DNA from: Plutella xylostella
Taxonomy: Eukaryota > Arthropoda > Insecta > Lepidoptera > Plutellidae
Length of the DNA: 64,000 nt
Direction of reading: 5' to 3'
Assembly: GCF_932276165.1 (NCBI RefSeq)
Contig: NC_064001.1
Span: 3,851,501-3,915,500, forward strand
Below the pieces are notes generated by a model. The model saw nothing but the letters and a program-made list of their open reading frames with translations. It searched no databases and was not told the DNA's origin. This document shows positions 1 through 10,900 of the stretch, one piece after another. The position numbers were made by a program, and so were the translations under genes. Every line of letters begins with the position of its first letter. Position 1 is the stretch's first letter.

Positions 1-695
1 CGAGAGCATCAAGGTGCAGCAGAGACACTGGGTCAAGACGATCGAGGAGGAAAGGTCAGTAGGGTTCTGCTATTCTTTACTGATTATATACTGTATCAAC
101 CATTATATTAATGTGCCCAAATTAGAGTTATATTAGCTGAGGATGCGCTGTCTAAGCCGTTGTACAGCAAGCTTATACAGCTAATGCACTCAAAGTGAAC
201 TCCATTATGACTGTTATGCAGCACTTTTGTGATACTTGGTAACATTATTGGGATGTACGAAAGAAATGAGTGACAAATGTTCCTTAGTTACGGCCGGCGG
301 CGGCGCCCCCCGGGCAGTCAGCGACTGACGCTATAATAAGATAAAAGTGGCCAATCCTTTAGTCACGGTGACAAGCCCTAGTCTAGCTCTTGTGTGTAAA
401 AATAACTATCACAACACAACAAGAAGTTGAAAGGTTTTCAGTGAAACCCTTGATTGTTATAGCTATTGACAGATAGCCGGTAGTGGTTGGATGAAGAAGG
501 CAGTAAAGCAGTGTAATTCAATGTATTAGTAGGTTAGGTCAGGTGCTATTGCCCATAACTTTAAAGACCGTTTTTGTTTCCAGGGCAACCTACCTAAACG
601 ACAACATGTGGAAGGCGGACCTGAACAAGAAGCCGCGAAGCAACGCGGTGGAGGCGGCCATGACAGGGTCCTTCCGGACTCTGTCCATCGACTAG
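1..695 (+). CDS. CRAL-TRIO lipid-transfer protein, C-terminal end (partial, two exons)
   Basis: Coding exons are 1-54 (reading from base 2) and 584-695, ending at TAG. The intron runs 55-583 with a GTCAGT donor and a TTTGTTTCCAG acceptor, phase 2. The visible product begins ESIKVQQRHWVKTIEEER and ends GSFRTLSID. The tryptophan-rich tail followed by GSFR-x-L-x-x-D is the usual C-terminus of insect alpha-tocopherol-transfer-like proteins, which carry small hydrophobic ligands in the cytosol. The minus-strand gene ending at 7916 has the same tail and a phase-2 intron at the same alignment point, so family membership is well supported by comparison inside the window. The ligand and the exact member cannot be told. 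The start and most of the lipid-binding fold lie left of the window. The intron holds a short RTE-like remnant near 470-500 and a GC-rich patch near 291-325. Confidence 0.8.
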
Positions 696-1885
696 TGAAC
701 TGCAGGAGTGGAAAAGTCTAGTACCTACAGGTTTACGTGATTTACGTATATAAGAAAAGTTAAGTTAGGACTCCTACACATAAAACACAGCACCTGGAAA
801 AGTTAGGGCTCCCTCACATAAAACAGGTTACGAAGTCTCATATATTTTTTAAATGCTAGTACTTACATAAATATTAAATTTAAGCTCGTTAACCCTACGA
901 AGAAAACCCTACAGAAACAATTTCACAGGGACTGAAGCTAGTGATACAATGTAGTACTTACTTATTGTAAATTCGATTTTACTATGATAGTTAATGTAAA
1001 ATATGAAAAACTGTACCGTTGTGCTCTGTGATCTTAGACTGATTAATGTGTTTGTTACTTTTGTATGAGTTTATTTTTGATTAAAGGATTTTATATATTT
1101 TTGGTTGATATATTTTTGTTGTTTAGATTAAGCTCTCCTCACCTAAGATGGAAGATTTGTTTAGTTACTTGGTTATTACAACTTCCCAATGCCAGCCCTA
1201 AGCTTTGCATTGTCCTCTTGTACAAATCTTATGTACTAAAATATTACCGGTAAAACGATACTATCCTGAGTGACGAGTACCAAAATATATTAAGATGGCA
1301 AAAAAAATGATTTATGTTTCGATGTACATTTAGCAGGTACCTATTACCTATCAGTAGATTAGAATATTTTTTGCAAAAACTTGTCTGCGATCAATCTTGT
1401 TGTTCAAGGTGAGACTGGTAAGTTTAAAGTTCAACATTGTATAAAAACTGCCTTTATGGTATTCAACATAATTTATAAATAAATTATATTGGTAAGACGT
1501 GAAAAATTACAAAACATAGATTTATCATTGATTTACCTTGCCCATACGTAATTTTCCAAAGCTACAAAAGCGTTTCACTAGTTAGTAAAGGAGCTTAAAA
1601 ATAATCATGAAAACCATTTCTTTCATGCTATACGCATGAAATATCTACCATTATTATTTACTTTAATGAACAACAGAGATTTTAGTTTAAATGCATATTA
1701 GTAATTAAATTAGTTTTTCCAAATCTAACATCAAAGTCTTACCTACGTATTATATCGAATATAACTGACAATTTTGGTTCGCATATTAGCATTCAACTTT
1801 ACAACTAAGAAGTCACGTGTCGATTGAAAACGTGATAACGATTGTATAATAATCATAACGCTATTTTTGGAATATTGTGTAAATA
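696..1885 (+). other. Probable 3' UTR and AT-rich intergenic DNA
   Basis: No coding exon is visible. An AATAAA hexamer lies near 1478, so the CRAL-TRIO transcript may end shortly after it. The rest is AT-rich with no recognised element. Confidence 0.4.
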
Positions 1886-2134
1886 ATATCAAAATCAAAA
1901 ATCAAAATCAAAATCAAAAATGTATTTATTGTTACAAACAAATCATTAACAAAAATGGCAAGGGCCCTTGTACTAGGTGGTAACCTGTATTACTAGGTAC
2001 CCCGCTCTTTCACCACGACAATAATTATTTTAAAAGTAGCAGTATATTAAAACAAACACTGTACGCTATTAATTTAAGTTTTAGAATTGTAGGTATATAT
2101 ATTATTATAACTATCCGAGTTGGTTAGTAATGTA

Positions 2135-2208
<74 letters not shown>

Positions 2209-4394
2209 TGTGTATGTGACAATGGGCTAACATTTTAATTAACAAGATTCTCTGTTTCCTTATAGCTAAATTTTAACAATAGATTAGGTAACTTTCTTTT
2301 AATTTCGTTAATAGTCAAAGGATAAATTTGAATTATTTTATTTACTTTATTATAGATTGATGAACACTGGATCATAAACTGTTTTTTGGCAAATTTAGTG
2401 TTAAATATGGAAGACCTACAGACAATGTCATTTCTTCTTTTGAGCATATGTTGTTTGGCAAATGGTAAGCTTTTATGTTTTTTTCATATAATATTTAAAA
2501 TATACATTTGCCGCGCAGTCAGTAATTTATATGTGTTATGCAATTCATAAGTTGGGAACCGTATCGGCTTAAATTGCATAACTTTTATAAGGGCTCTCTG
2601 GGCTCTCTCGATGGTTATAAAATGGGTCTTAGCTGCTCCACCCCACACAGTTATACAGTAACATAAAACTGATTGGGCGAGTGCTTTATAAGTAGTTATT
2701 AGAAGTTTAGCATTTGCGACATGTCTTAACTTACTAAACACCCAGATCAGCTTTCTTACCCTATCAGATGTGTTGTTGATATGTGGTTTCCATGTAAGAT
2801 GCTGATCTAGTGTGACTCCCAAGTATTTAATATTAGTTTCCCTTACGATTTTACTACAGGGGCAATTATTTACGTTAGGGTTCGCACAAGAATGTACTTT
2901 AATACTAAACTCAGCATCTGGTAGGGTATTTTTGCGGATCGAAAAAGGTACAAACTTTGTTTTTTTAACGTTCAACGTAAGCAAATTATTTCTTAGCCAT
3001 TTAGAAACTTTAGTAACTCCGGACTCAGCAATATTCTTTAGGCTGTCCCAGGATTCTTCTTGGAAAATAAGGGCTGTGTCGTCGGCGTAAGTATAAATGT
3101 TACAATTTTGGATTTTTAAATTGCAGAGATCGTTAACGTATACTAAAAATAATGTTGGGCCGAGGACACTGCCCTGCGGGACGCCGTACGAGATAATTGT
3201 AGAGTCACTGACGCATTCGCCAAGTTTAAGCTGTTGCTGACGATTTGATAAGTAATCCATGAGAAGCATGTGAGGCAAACCTCTAATACCATAGGCATAC
3301 AGCTTGTCCATAAGAATGGGAACAGAGACGGTGTCAAAGGCCTTAGCGAGATCTAGGAAGACACCTACACATTTATAGCCTTTATCTAAGTTTTTGCTAA
3401 TGTCTTCCGTCAATGCTAAAATTGCATCTTCTGTAGAAATTCCATTTTGAAAACCGAACTGATTTTTTGACAATAATTTATTTTTAGTAAGGAATGCTTT
3501 GAGTCTGTTATTTAAAAGTTTTTCTAATATTTTCGAAAACACAGAAAGTACTGATATAGGCCTATAGTTATTGACTTCGTCTCTGCTTCCACCCTTATGG
3601 ATTGGAGTAACTATAGCTCTTTTAAATACCGTTGGGAACTGTCCCTTTTCAAAGCAGAGGTTGCATATGTGGCAGATAATTGGAGTGAGTAGGTTTTTGG
3701 CTAATTTAATGAACTTGGTAGTTATGTTATCCCATCCTGGTGCTGACTCATTAGAAAGTTTATTAATAATAGTTTCTACTTCTAGGCAATCAACTGTTTG
3801 AAGAACAAAGGAGTCGATGGGGGGATTGCGAATAGGGCTGTCTTGTGCTACTGGTGGCGAGGAAGCAATTAACTTTTCAGCAAGGTCTTTACCAATATTA
3901 GAGAAATGTTCATTAACGATGTTGGCAGATTTCATTGTGGATGACGAAATGGATTTTAGTTTCTTAGAGTCGTTAGATTTATCTTTATTGAGATTACAAA
4001 TTGATCTAATTGTGTTCCAAAGTACTTTGGGGTTATTACTAGCATTACTTAGTTTATCCCTTTCGAAGTTATTACGGAGTTTCTTCACTAGCTTATTGCA
4101 GAAATTTCTGTAACGTGTATAGGTTATTTTAAGTATTTGGTTGTCAGGATGCTTTTTAACATTGCAGTGTAAATTATCACGATTGCGAATGCAGCGTAAC
4201 ATACCAGGTGTTATCCATGGTTGGATGCAGCGTTTTCTGGAGGGGATATATTTAGTAATTTGATTATTTTTTATTGCTGTGGAAACCAAATCCACTAGCG
4301 TCTCCGCAGCTTCATTGGGATCTTTTAATTGAAGTATAGCTGGTAGTTTAGGTTCTAAATCGCATAATGGTACCGATTCTGAAGGGCGCACTTC
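1886..4394 (-). mobile_element. 5'-truncated non-LTR retrotransposon (jockey/CR1-like) with reverse transcriptase
   Basis: The minus strand encodes about 635 aa from 4391 to 2484. It carries the fingers motif NNYRPISVLSVFSKILEK, the first catalytic aspartate in VFLDLAKAFDTVS, YGVPQGSVLGPTLF, and the YADD box in YTYADDTALIF. The endonuclease half of ORF2 and all of ORF1 are missing, so the copy is truncated at its 5' end. The 3' tail is a run of TTTTGA units (on plus, TCAAAA repeats at about 1888-1918), the same tail as the LINE ending at 20705, which suggests one clade. The 5' break near 4380-4394 coincides with a short dispersed repeat. A GT microsatellite sits in the 3' UTR. The reading frame is long, so the copy may be fairly young. 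The clade name is from motif style only. Confidence 0.85.
2137..2207. repeat. (GT)n microsatellite
   Basis: An uninterrupted GT run of about 71 bases in the 3' UTR of the minus-strand LINE. It should be length-polymorphic. Confidence 0.95.
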
Positions 4395-4512
4395 CTAATT
4401 TTAAAATGAGCTAAAATCTCTAAATTTAACTGACAGCGCTAATTTTTGCTATTCTGAAGGCAACGATTTTAACGGCCAACTAAATTTAGAAGGCTCATTT
4501 GACGTCTTTAAA
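4374..4512. repeat. Short dispersed repeat with GCCCTTC/GAAGGGC ends
   Basis: The stretch has GATTCTGAAGGGCGCACTT, CTGACAGCGCTAATTTT and ATTCTGAAGGCA. The same phrases, mostly inverted, recur at about 6590-6806 (CTAATTTTAAGTTGACAGCG, GCCTTCAGAATGCC, TGTGCCCTTCAGAATCGATA). This looks like a non-autonomous element made of short inverted and direct subrepeats. It abuts the truncated 5' end of the LINE. No target-site duplication was identified. Confidence 0.5.
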
Positions 4513-5214
4513 ATGAGTGTGGCCATGTACTTAAGGATATTACAATCGAAAATATTGATTAACTTTTTTAACCTTAAAGGACTTCAAATAAATTTAATTA
4601 TTCTAAATAGTAGGTGAAAATAATTAAAAGAATTAAATACCCTGCATTTATATTGGTTTTCGTGATAATTTCAAATATTTATATAACATATTCATAATTC
4701 ATTATTTCAACTGGTAACTCTGGCTAGAAAATGCTTCTATGGTGGTCTATGGACATTTCCGAGTGATTTAAAAAAATATAATAGAGTAGAGATGGGGTAA
4801 GTTGATATTATAGTGAGAATAATCGAATATAATCAATTATTGCACTAGAATATTTTAAACAATAGTTTTTCAGTAAAGTATGTAGGTACTAAGTTCTACA
4901 TCTATGTGTTATCCACGATATTTAATATAAGTACTTACTTACTTAAATGTTTAATAGTTGGTGATGATGTTACGTTATAAGTATACTTAAGTAGATGACT
5001 GTGTAAGGGATGATATTCATATAAGAATATGAAAAGTATCGAATACTTACACAAGCACAAATACCTATACTATATACCTACTATACCTAAATTTATATTT
5101 ACCAAAAACGCATATGATTATAATAAAAGAACCAACCTAGGAATCGATCCAGCATCGATTATTTTTTCATTCAAGCATAGTTCGGAAGCAAGTAACATTG
5201 CACTAGGTACATCT
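4513..5214. other. AT-rich spacer without recognised genes
   Basis: No exon, RNA gene or clear repeat was found here. Confidence 0.4.
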
Positions 5215-5300
5215 CTATGGCGCATGCGCGGTGCGCGCTGGACTCGCCGCTGGCGCGGCGCGGCGCCATCAGTGGCCATCACCGTCACCGCCATATTGAA
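5215..5300 (+). promoter_or_regulatory. CpG-rich candidate promoter with NRF1-like and YY1-like sites
   Basis: An isolated GC-rich island in AT-rich DNA holds GCGCATGCGC, which matches the NRF1 palindrome, and CCGCCATATTG, which resembles a YY1-type site. A possible donor (GTAGGT) follows at 5336. Strand and use are inferred. Confidence 0.35.
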
Positions 5301-5925
5301 TTTTTCGCCGAAAAGTTTGCCGCTATTTTTTAAAAGTAGGTATTTTTGTTAAGTCTTTACAATACAAAACAAACATCTATTATAAATTAATATGTTTGTG
5401 TTTGCAGTATTCAATTGTAAAATCGATAAGGTGCTTGTGTGCAAGTTTACGAATTATTTTAGGAAGTAACCTACGTAAAATCTAAGTAACCTTACTAACT
5501 ATCTGGTTACTTATGTTTGTGTTCTAGTGTTTTCGTTTCTAATATTTAAAGTTTTGTGTAAATAGGTGTGTAGTTTTGTGTAGTTTTGTGTAATACCTAT
5601 AAGGATAAGCTTACTCTGTCAACTATCCATACAACTTACCTATACTTACTTTATTTTTCAGTGACAACAACAAAGAAAATGAAAAATCAACCACACCCAT
5701 AAACTAAACATGAAACGCTGGATACAAGATATTAATTCCTCTCTGGGACAACAATACTAAAACTACCATCGGTCCACCTAGTTACCTACCTACTAACTGG
5801 AAGGATAATGGAAATAAGATACAGAAATGAAATCAAGCAATTGTGTATATTGGTGTCAGAAAAATTACTCAACCAGTTTCTGTTGTGTGTGTTATTCACC
5901 CAAATAAAGTTTTACGTCCATAAAA
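5250..5925 (+). ncRNA. Candidate two-exon non-coding transcript
   Basis: The CpG-rich patch is followed by a donor at 5336 (AAAA then GTAGGT), a good acceptor (TTATTTTTCAG) ending at 5661, and an AATAAA hexamer at 5903-5908. The second candidate exon has no long reading frame: its first ATG opens only seven codons. The pieces fit a short spliced non-coding RNA or an orphan 5' UTR. No sequence conservation could be tested, and the parts may coincide by chance. Confidence 0.25.
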
Positions 5926-7336
5926 TTTATTTCTTCTTTCATAAAAAGTATATAGTAGTGAGTATATAGTTTCTTAAAGTCAGGCATATTTTTCAGATAA
6001 AAGGTAACCTAGGTATAACTTGTTTTTTCCTGTAACAAAATAGGTAGTTAAATATTTGAGCTACGTAGAGAACACTTTAAGTAAAATATTCTTACAAGTT
6101 GAAAGGGGTAAGTAGAGAGTTAGATAGGTACACAGGTAGGTGAGTTAAGGTGTTCCTCATGTATGTTGTTGAGCCGGTCCGTTTGGAAGAGGAAAGCCGA
6201 GGTGTTAGGGCTAGTGTAATTCCTGAAGTAAATCGGTAGGTGTGTTGATTAATTTATTAGATCTAAAACAATAACTTAAGTTGTTTTTAAGCAACCCGGT
6301 TCATGTCTACCTTGTCAGTAACACGTTTTTCATTCATTCAGTCCAAAGATCAGAAATAATAATATGACGAAACAGAGTCACTTTCACATCGTAGTTTCAC
6401 CAAAAATAATAAGTAAGCGTCGTTGCAATTAGCTTTACATGCTTAAACAACACATCAGCTCTAAGTTAAATCCATATTTATGCACCTACAACAGCAATTT
6501 CCCATATATTTCACGGATTTACTTTTAGAAATTTTAGTATAATTTTAGCGGGCACCTGTTTAGACCCCTTTTAAATTTAGGAAGGAAGTTGCTAATTTTA
6601 AGTTGACAGCGCTAAAAATGGCACCTTCAGAATACCAATTCGACCATCTAACCTAAGTTGAATAGTTTTAACGCTGTCAGATTCAAAATTTAAAGTGACG
6701 TCTCTAATTTTGGACCTAAACGGTGCCTTCAGAATGCCAAATAATTTTAGAGAGAATGTAAGCGTTTTTTGACAGCGTTAAAATTAGAATGTGCCCTTCA
6801 GAATCGATACCAATGTTTGTTCATATTTTACCGAAATCTTTGTTTTAAGTACAACACGGCGACTAGGCCTTGAAATATATGGATCAATTTCATAGAAAAT
6901 AAAAATATTTCACATGCAGTAAGTATACTCGTTTTTAATATATTCAAAATTAAATATGGAACATTGAAAATATACAATAGTGATTTGTTTATTTTATTTT
7001 ATCTTATTGATTACGGAATTATAATTATGATAACCCTAACCTTATTTAAATTTAAATAAAAAAAATAATTTCTTTCTACACACTAACCCTTATTAAAATA
7101 AGGAAAAAATCACAAAACATTCTTATCATTAAATCTTATCAAAAATAAATATTTAGAGTTTGAAATTAAAAAATATATAGGTAAATTTTTTGAAACAATG
7201 CTAACATTTTCAAAAATACATGTCGTATATCGCATTAAACAAAACAGTTACCACCTAGCTAGAACTTACGTCGTTGAATTCTTTTGTACGACAAACTATT
7301 TGTGCTACGAACCGCTACGACCCCTGTCATTACCCA
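5926..7336. other. Intergenic DNA with a short dispersed repeat
   Basis: Apart from the repeat at about 6590-6806 (related to 4374-4512), nothing is recognised. Several weak reading frames are AT-rich and lack splice or codon support. Confidence 0.4.
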
Positions 7337-7440
7337 AACGTATTTTTAAACATCATCATCTTTATCAGCCTGTAAAATTCCAGTACCGGACATAGGCCTC
7401 CGCCTATGCATCGCAATACCCTGTCATCAGCAGCCTTTTT
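7337..7440. mobile_element. RTE-type retrotransposon 3'-end fragment
   Basis: CATCATCATC followed by GGACATAGGCCTCC is the 3'-tail phrase that recurs across this window (for example near 35110, 47050, 49430, 55150 and 55600). Only a short tail is left. Confidence 0.5.
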
Positions 7441-7840
7441 TATAAATATTGGTAGTAAACAGCACATAATATATCCTTCTGTTTACACAAGGTGTTATAG
7501 ATATTATAATCCACAAAGGGTTATATAAAATATATACATAGGTAACGCTCGTGGGTTTTTTTTTACTATCAATCTTCCACTGTATTCTACTCTTACACAC
7601 TAACCTCCAACTCCAATTCATAGAATAGTCTGTCAGCTTTTGAAGGCTTGCAAGTGTCATCGAATCATGATACCGGAATTTTAACTTTCCGTCTTAACTT
7701 TGAACTTCAACTGTTCAAGTATCACGATGACGCTTACAAGCCTCTTGTTAACTACAGTTCGTTCTATTACCCTTGTTACACCTACCGTGTAGAGTGGCCA
7801 GACAGTATCCTCGGTCGACCCTCGACCAATGAACTCGTCA

Positions 7841-7860
7841 ACAACAACAACAACAACAAC
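7841..7860. repeat. (CAA)n microsatellite
   Basis: Short CAA run just past the stop of the minus-strand CRAL-TRIO gene, probably in its 3' UTR. Confidence 0.8.
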
Positions 7861-7915
7861 TGTCTCGGCTACTCTACTTGGCAGTTGTAACAAGGGTTTA
7901 TGAGTGTACAACACA

Positions 7916-10900
7916 TCAGTCTAGAGCCAGAGCGCGGAAGGATCCGGGCACGTCCTTCAGTTTTTCAGCGCGCGCGTCGCTGTGCGCGGATGAACGCAGC
8001 TTTTCAGTTACCTTCCAGCGCTGGTCGTTCTCAAGGAACCACGACCTGGGGATAAGGAAAGGGGGGGTGGTTAATAATTGAAGTAAGAATAAGAAGGTAT
8101 GTACAGAGAGTGAGGAAAAGTAAAGAGAGAGTTGTGTTATATCGTATTTATTGTATGATCAGCTTCAATAGTAGCCATTAGAGAAGTACTTATGTTCCTT
8201 GATAGTAGTTTATACACATTTATTCACCGAATTTTTACTCATTAAGTATGTAAGTATACAGGGTGTTGCAAAATTGGTATACTAAGCCGAAACCTACATG
8301 TGCAGCATGGTATATCTAAGCCCGAAACTGAAATCAGAATTTGGAAATTCGCGAATTTTTTTTTTTTTCCATAGTAAAAAGTCACGTGACCAACAAAGTT
8401 TCTATGGAAAGTGAATTTTTTTTTTTGCGAATTTTCAAATTCTGATTTCAGTTTCGGGCTTAGATATACCATGCTGCACATGTAGGTTTCGGCTTAGTAT
8501 ACCCTTTTTGCAACACCCTGTATTGTAGTGGATGTGTATGAGTTTCTGGATGGCATTGAGTACAGCGCAGTAATTTTTAATCAATGCCTTTTACATGCAT
8601 AAGCATTACTATTTGATATACTTATTCAATCATTATTATCTAATCCGTATTCGAAGCAGCCTCGTCTTGATTGTCAATGTCTGTCCGTATGTAGGACTGA
8701 ATAAAACATGCAGGTAGAAGCACTGATCCACTTAGATTAGGTAATTAATTATTCATGCGCCCTTCAAAGGTTCTAGATTTAAGAGCACAGAGCAGAAAAA
8801 CAACTTTTCAAGCTTATGAGTGACACAGTTATGTAAAAAAATATTTATTACAAATGAAAACGATATTAAGGCAATTTCAAATAGTAGACGGATCGTAATA
8901 CTGACCGTTTTGCTACTTTTTCTTAGCGTGTAGGTGACAATATGTAACGCTGAATCGTCTTTGACTGTGATGAAATAATTAGCCGCAGTCAGTTGTCAGC
9001 TACTAGTACTGCTACATATACCTATATGAAGAAGAGTCACTTGGAGCGGCTGCTTTCGTGTAGGTATACCATTTTACTGCTGAAATGTTACCGTATACTT
9101 ACTAATTAACCTCAGGCCTGCTGGTACATATAAAACTTTAAATCATAAACACACCTAATTAGATCTCTGGCTTTTCACATTATGGTAAACCATCCATTTT
9201 AACGTACTCACGTATAATATTAACTGCGAGTTTTTTGCACACCTTTCACCATTGACATAAAAAGTCGGATGTTTATAATATGTTAAGGCCAATTTTGACC
9301 CAGACGCGTATAACTGTGCTGCTTCACGCTCTCGTCGTGTGCAAGTAGGTCAATTATCATGCCGATTAAGTATACTTATCGAAACATACTTTTTAATCAA
9401 TTAAAACACAATATATTATTCATTTGTATTGTTACATGCTAGATTTACTCTATGTTTAGGCGAGTACCACTTATGGTTCGGAGTAGATATTAAATTATGT
9501 TATCACTTGTTAATGCGCCAGTCATATCTTCCAATACTTGTTCGTTTTGGTAGACGAGTTTTCGAATTGAGACTGGAAAACGACGTTTGCGTGGGACGAC
9601 CTCTAATCCGTGGTGGAACGCCTTGAGACCAGGATGTCAAAACAGAGTAATTATGGCACATGGGAGAACCCTACATCCACCTACATCTAACAGACAACTG
9701 CGAGCCATTGCTGATCTTTTTCAGTATGTAAGAAGTATAAGCTCAGTTAATACGTCCTAGTACACGGAAGGAGCCTCCTCGAGTGTCGTATCAACTGAGA
9801 ATTACTCATTCATATGTTTGTATATCTATAGGTATATATAGCTAAGCTTAGAAATATATGAGTTCCTTAAACATGTAAGTACATGAGTCTAGTCCTCACC
9901 GTCGTGCCTCCATGCGCTTGACCCAGTGGCTCTTGATGGCGGCGACGGGGCCGGCCTGGCCGCCGTACTCGGCCGGCAGCAGCGCGCGCGGGACGTCCGA
10001 GTACAGGGTGTCCGAGTTGGGCACGTGGAACTTTATCATATCCTTCTAGTCCCCGCTGCACGGATTCTTTATCAACATCCATATAACTAAGTCACTATAT
10101 TCCGATTCGCGATAAATACAGCGCTGTGATTGGGAAACGCGCTATAAAAGCGTTTATTGAAGTCGATAAACAACCCGTGCCGCGGATTCAGTTCCTTATG
10201 CATCGTCCATGCGCTGGTGATTCGCGATAAATACAGCGTGATTGGTGAAACACGCTATAAGCGATAGCAGCGCTATAGTCGATAAGAAACCCGTGCTGTG
10301 GAGTCATTTCCTTCAAATACAGCGTTATTGGTGAAACACGCTATAAGTGATAGCAGCGCTATAGTCGATAAGAAACCCGTGCTGTGGAGTCAGTTCCTTA
10401 GACATGTAAGTAGGTATATAAGCCGTGTCCTCACCGTCGTGCCTCCATGCGCTTGACCCAGTGGCTCTTGATGGCGGCGACGGGGCCGGCCTGGCCGCCG
10501 TACTCGGCCGGCAGCAGCGCGCGCGGGACGTCCGAGTACAGGGACTCCGAGTCGGGCACGTGGAACTTTATCTGGAAATGGAGATAATGGTTTCAGTCGA
10601 GTCAATGGTACGAAACTTGCGACGGGTGGAGCGACGGCGGCGCCCGGCCTGGAATGTAGAAGTTGAAGAAGGTACCGCCGGAAACGGCTGTCATTAGCGA
10701 TTTTCAGTTCATCTTTTAGATTCCAGTCATCAAGGATTAGGAACTAGGTTCTACATATTTTAACTAGCATGAAAAGGGGGCGGCCTTGGCAGTTTTTAGA
10801 AAAACACTTTCAAACGGAATTTTTGTGTTTTTTTTCAACTAGCGGCGCTATTTCTGCGTATATCTCGCCTTAACTTTTTGCATAGGTATCCGAAGACAAA

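Noticed and set aside
2812..4113. Plus-strand frames of 76 to 98 aa
   Set aside because: They are the antisense of the minus-strand LINE reverse transcriptase.
5029..5352. 107-codon open frame over the CpG-rich patch
   Set aside because: AT-rich start, GC-rich middle and no family match; it crosses what looks like a promoter.
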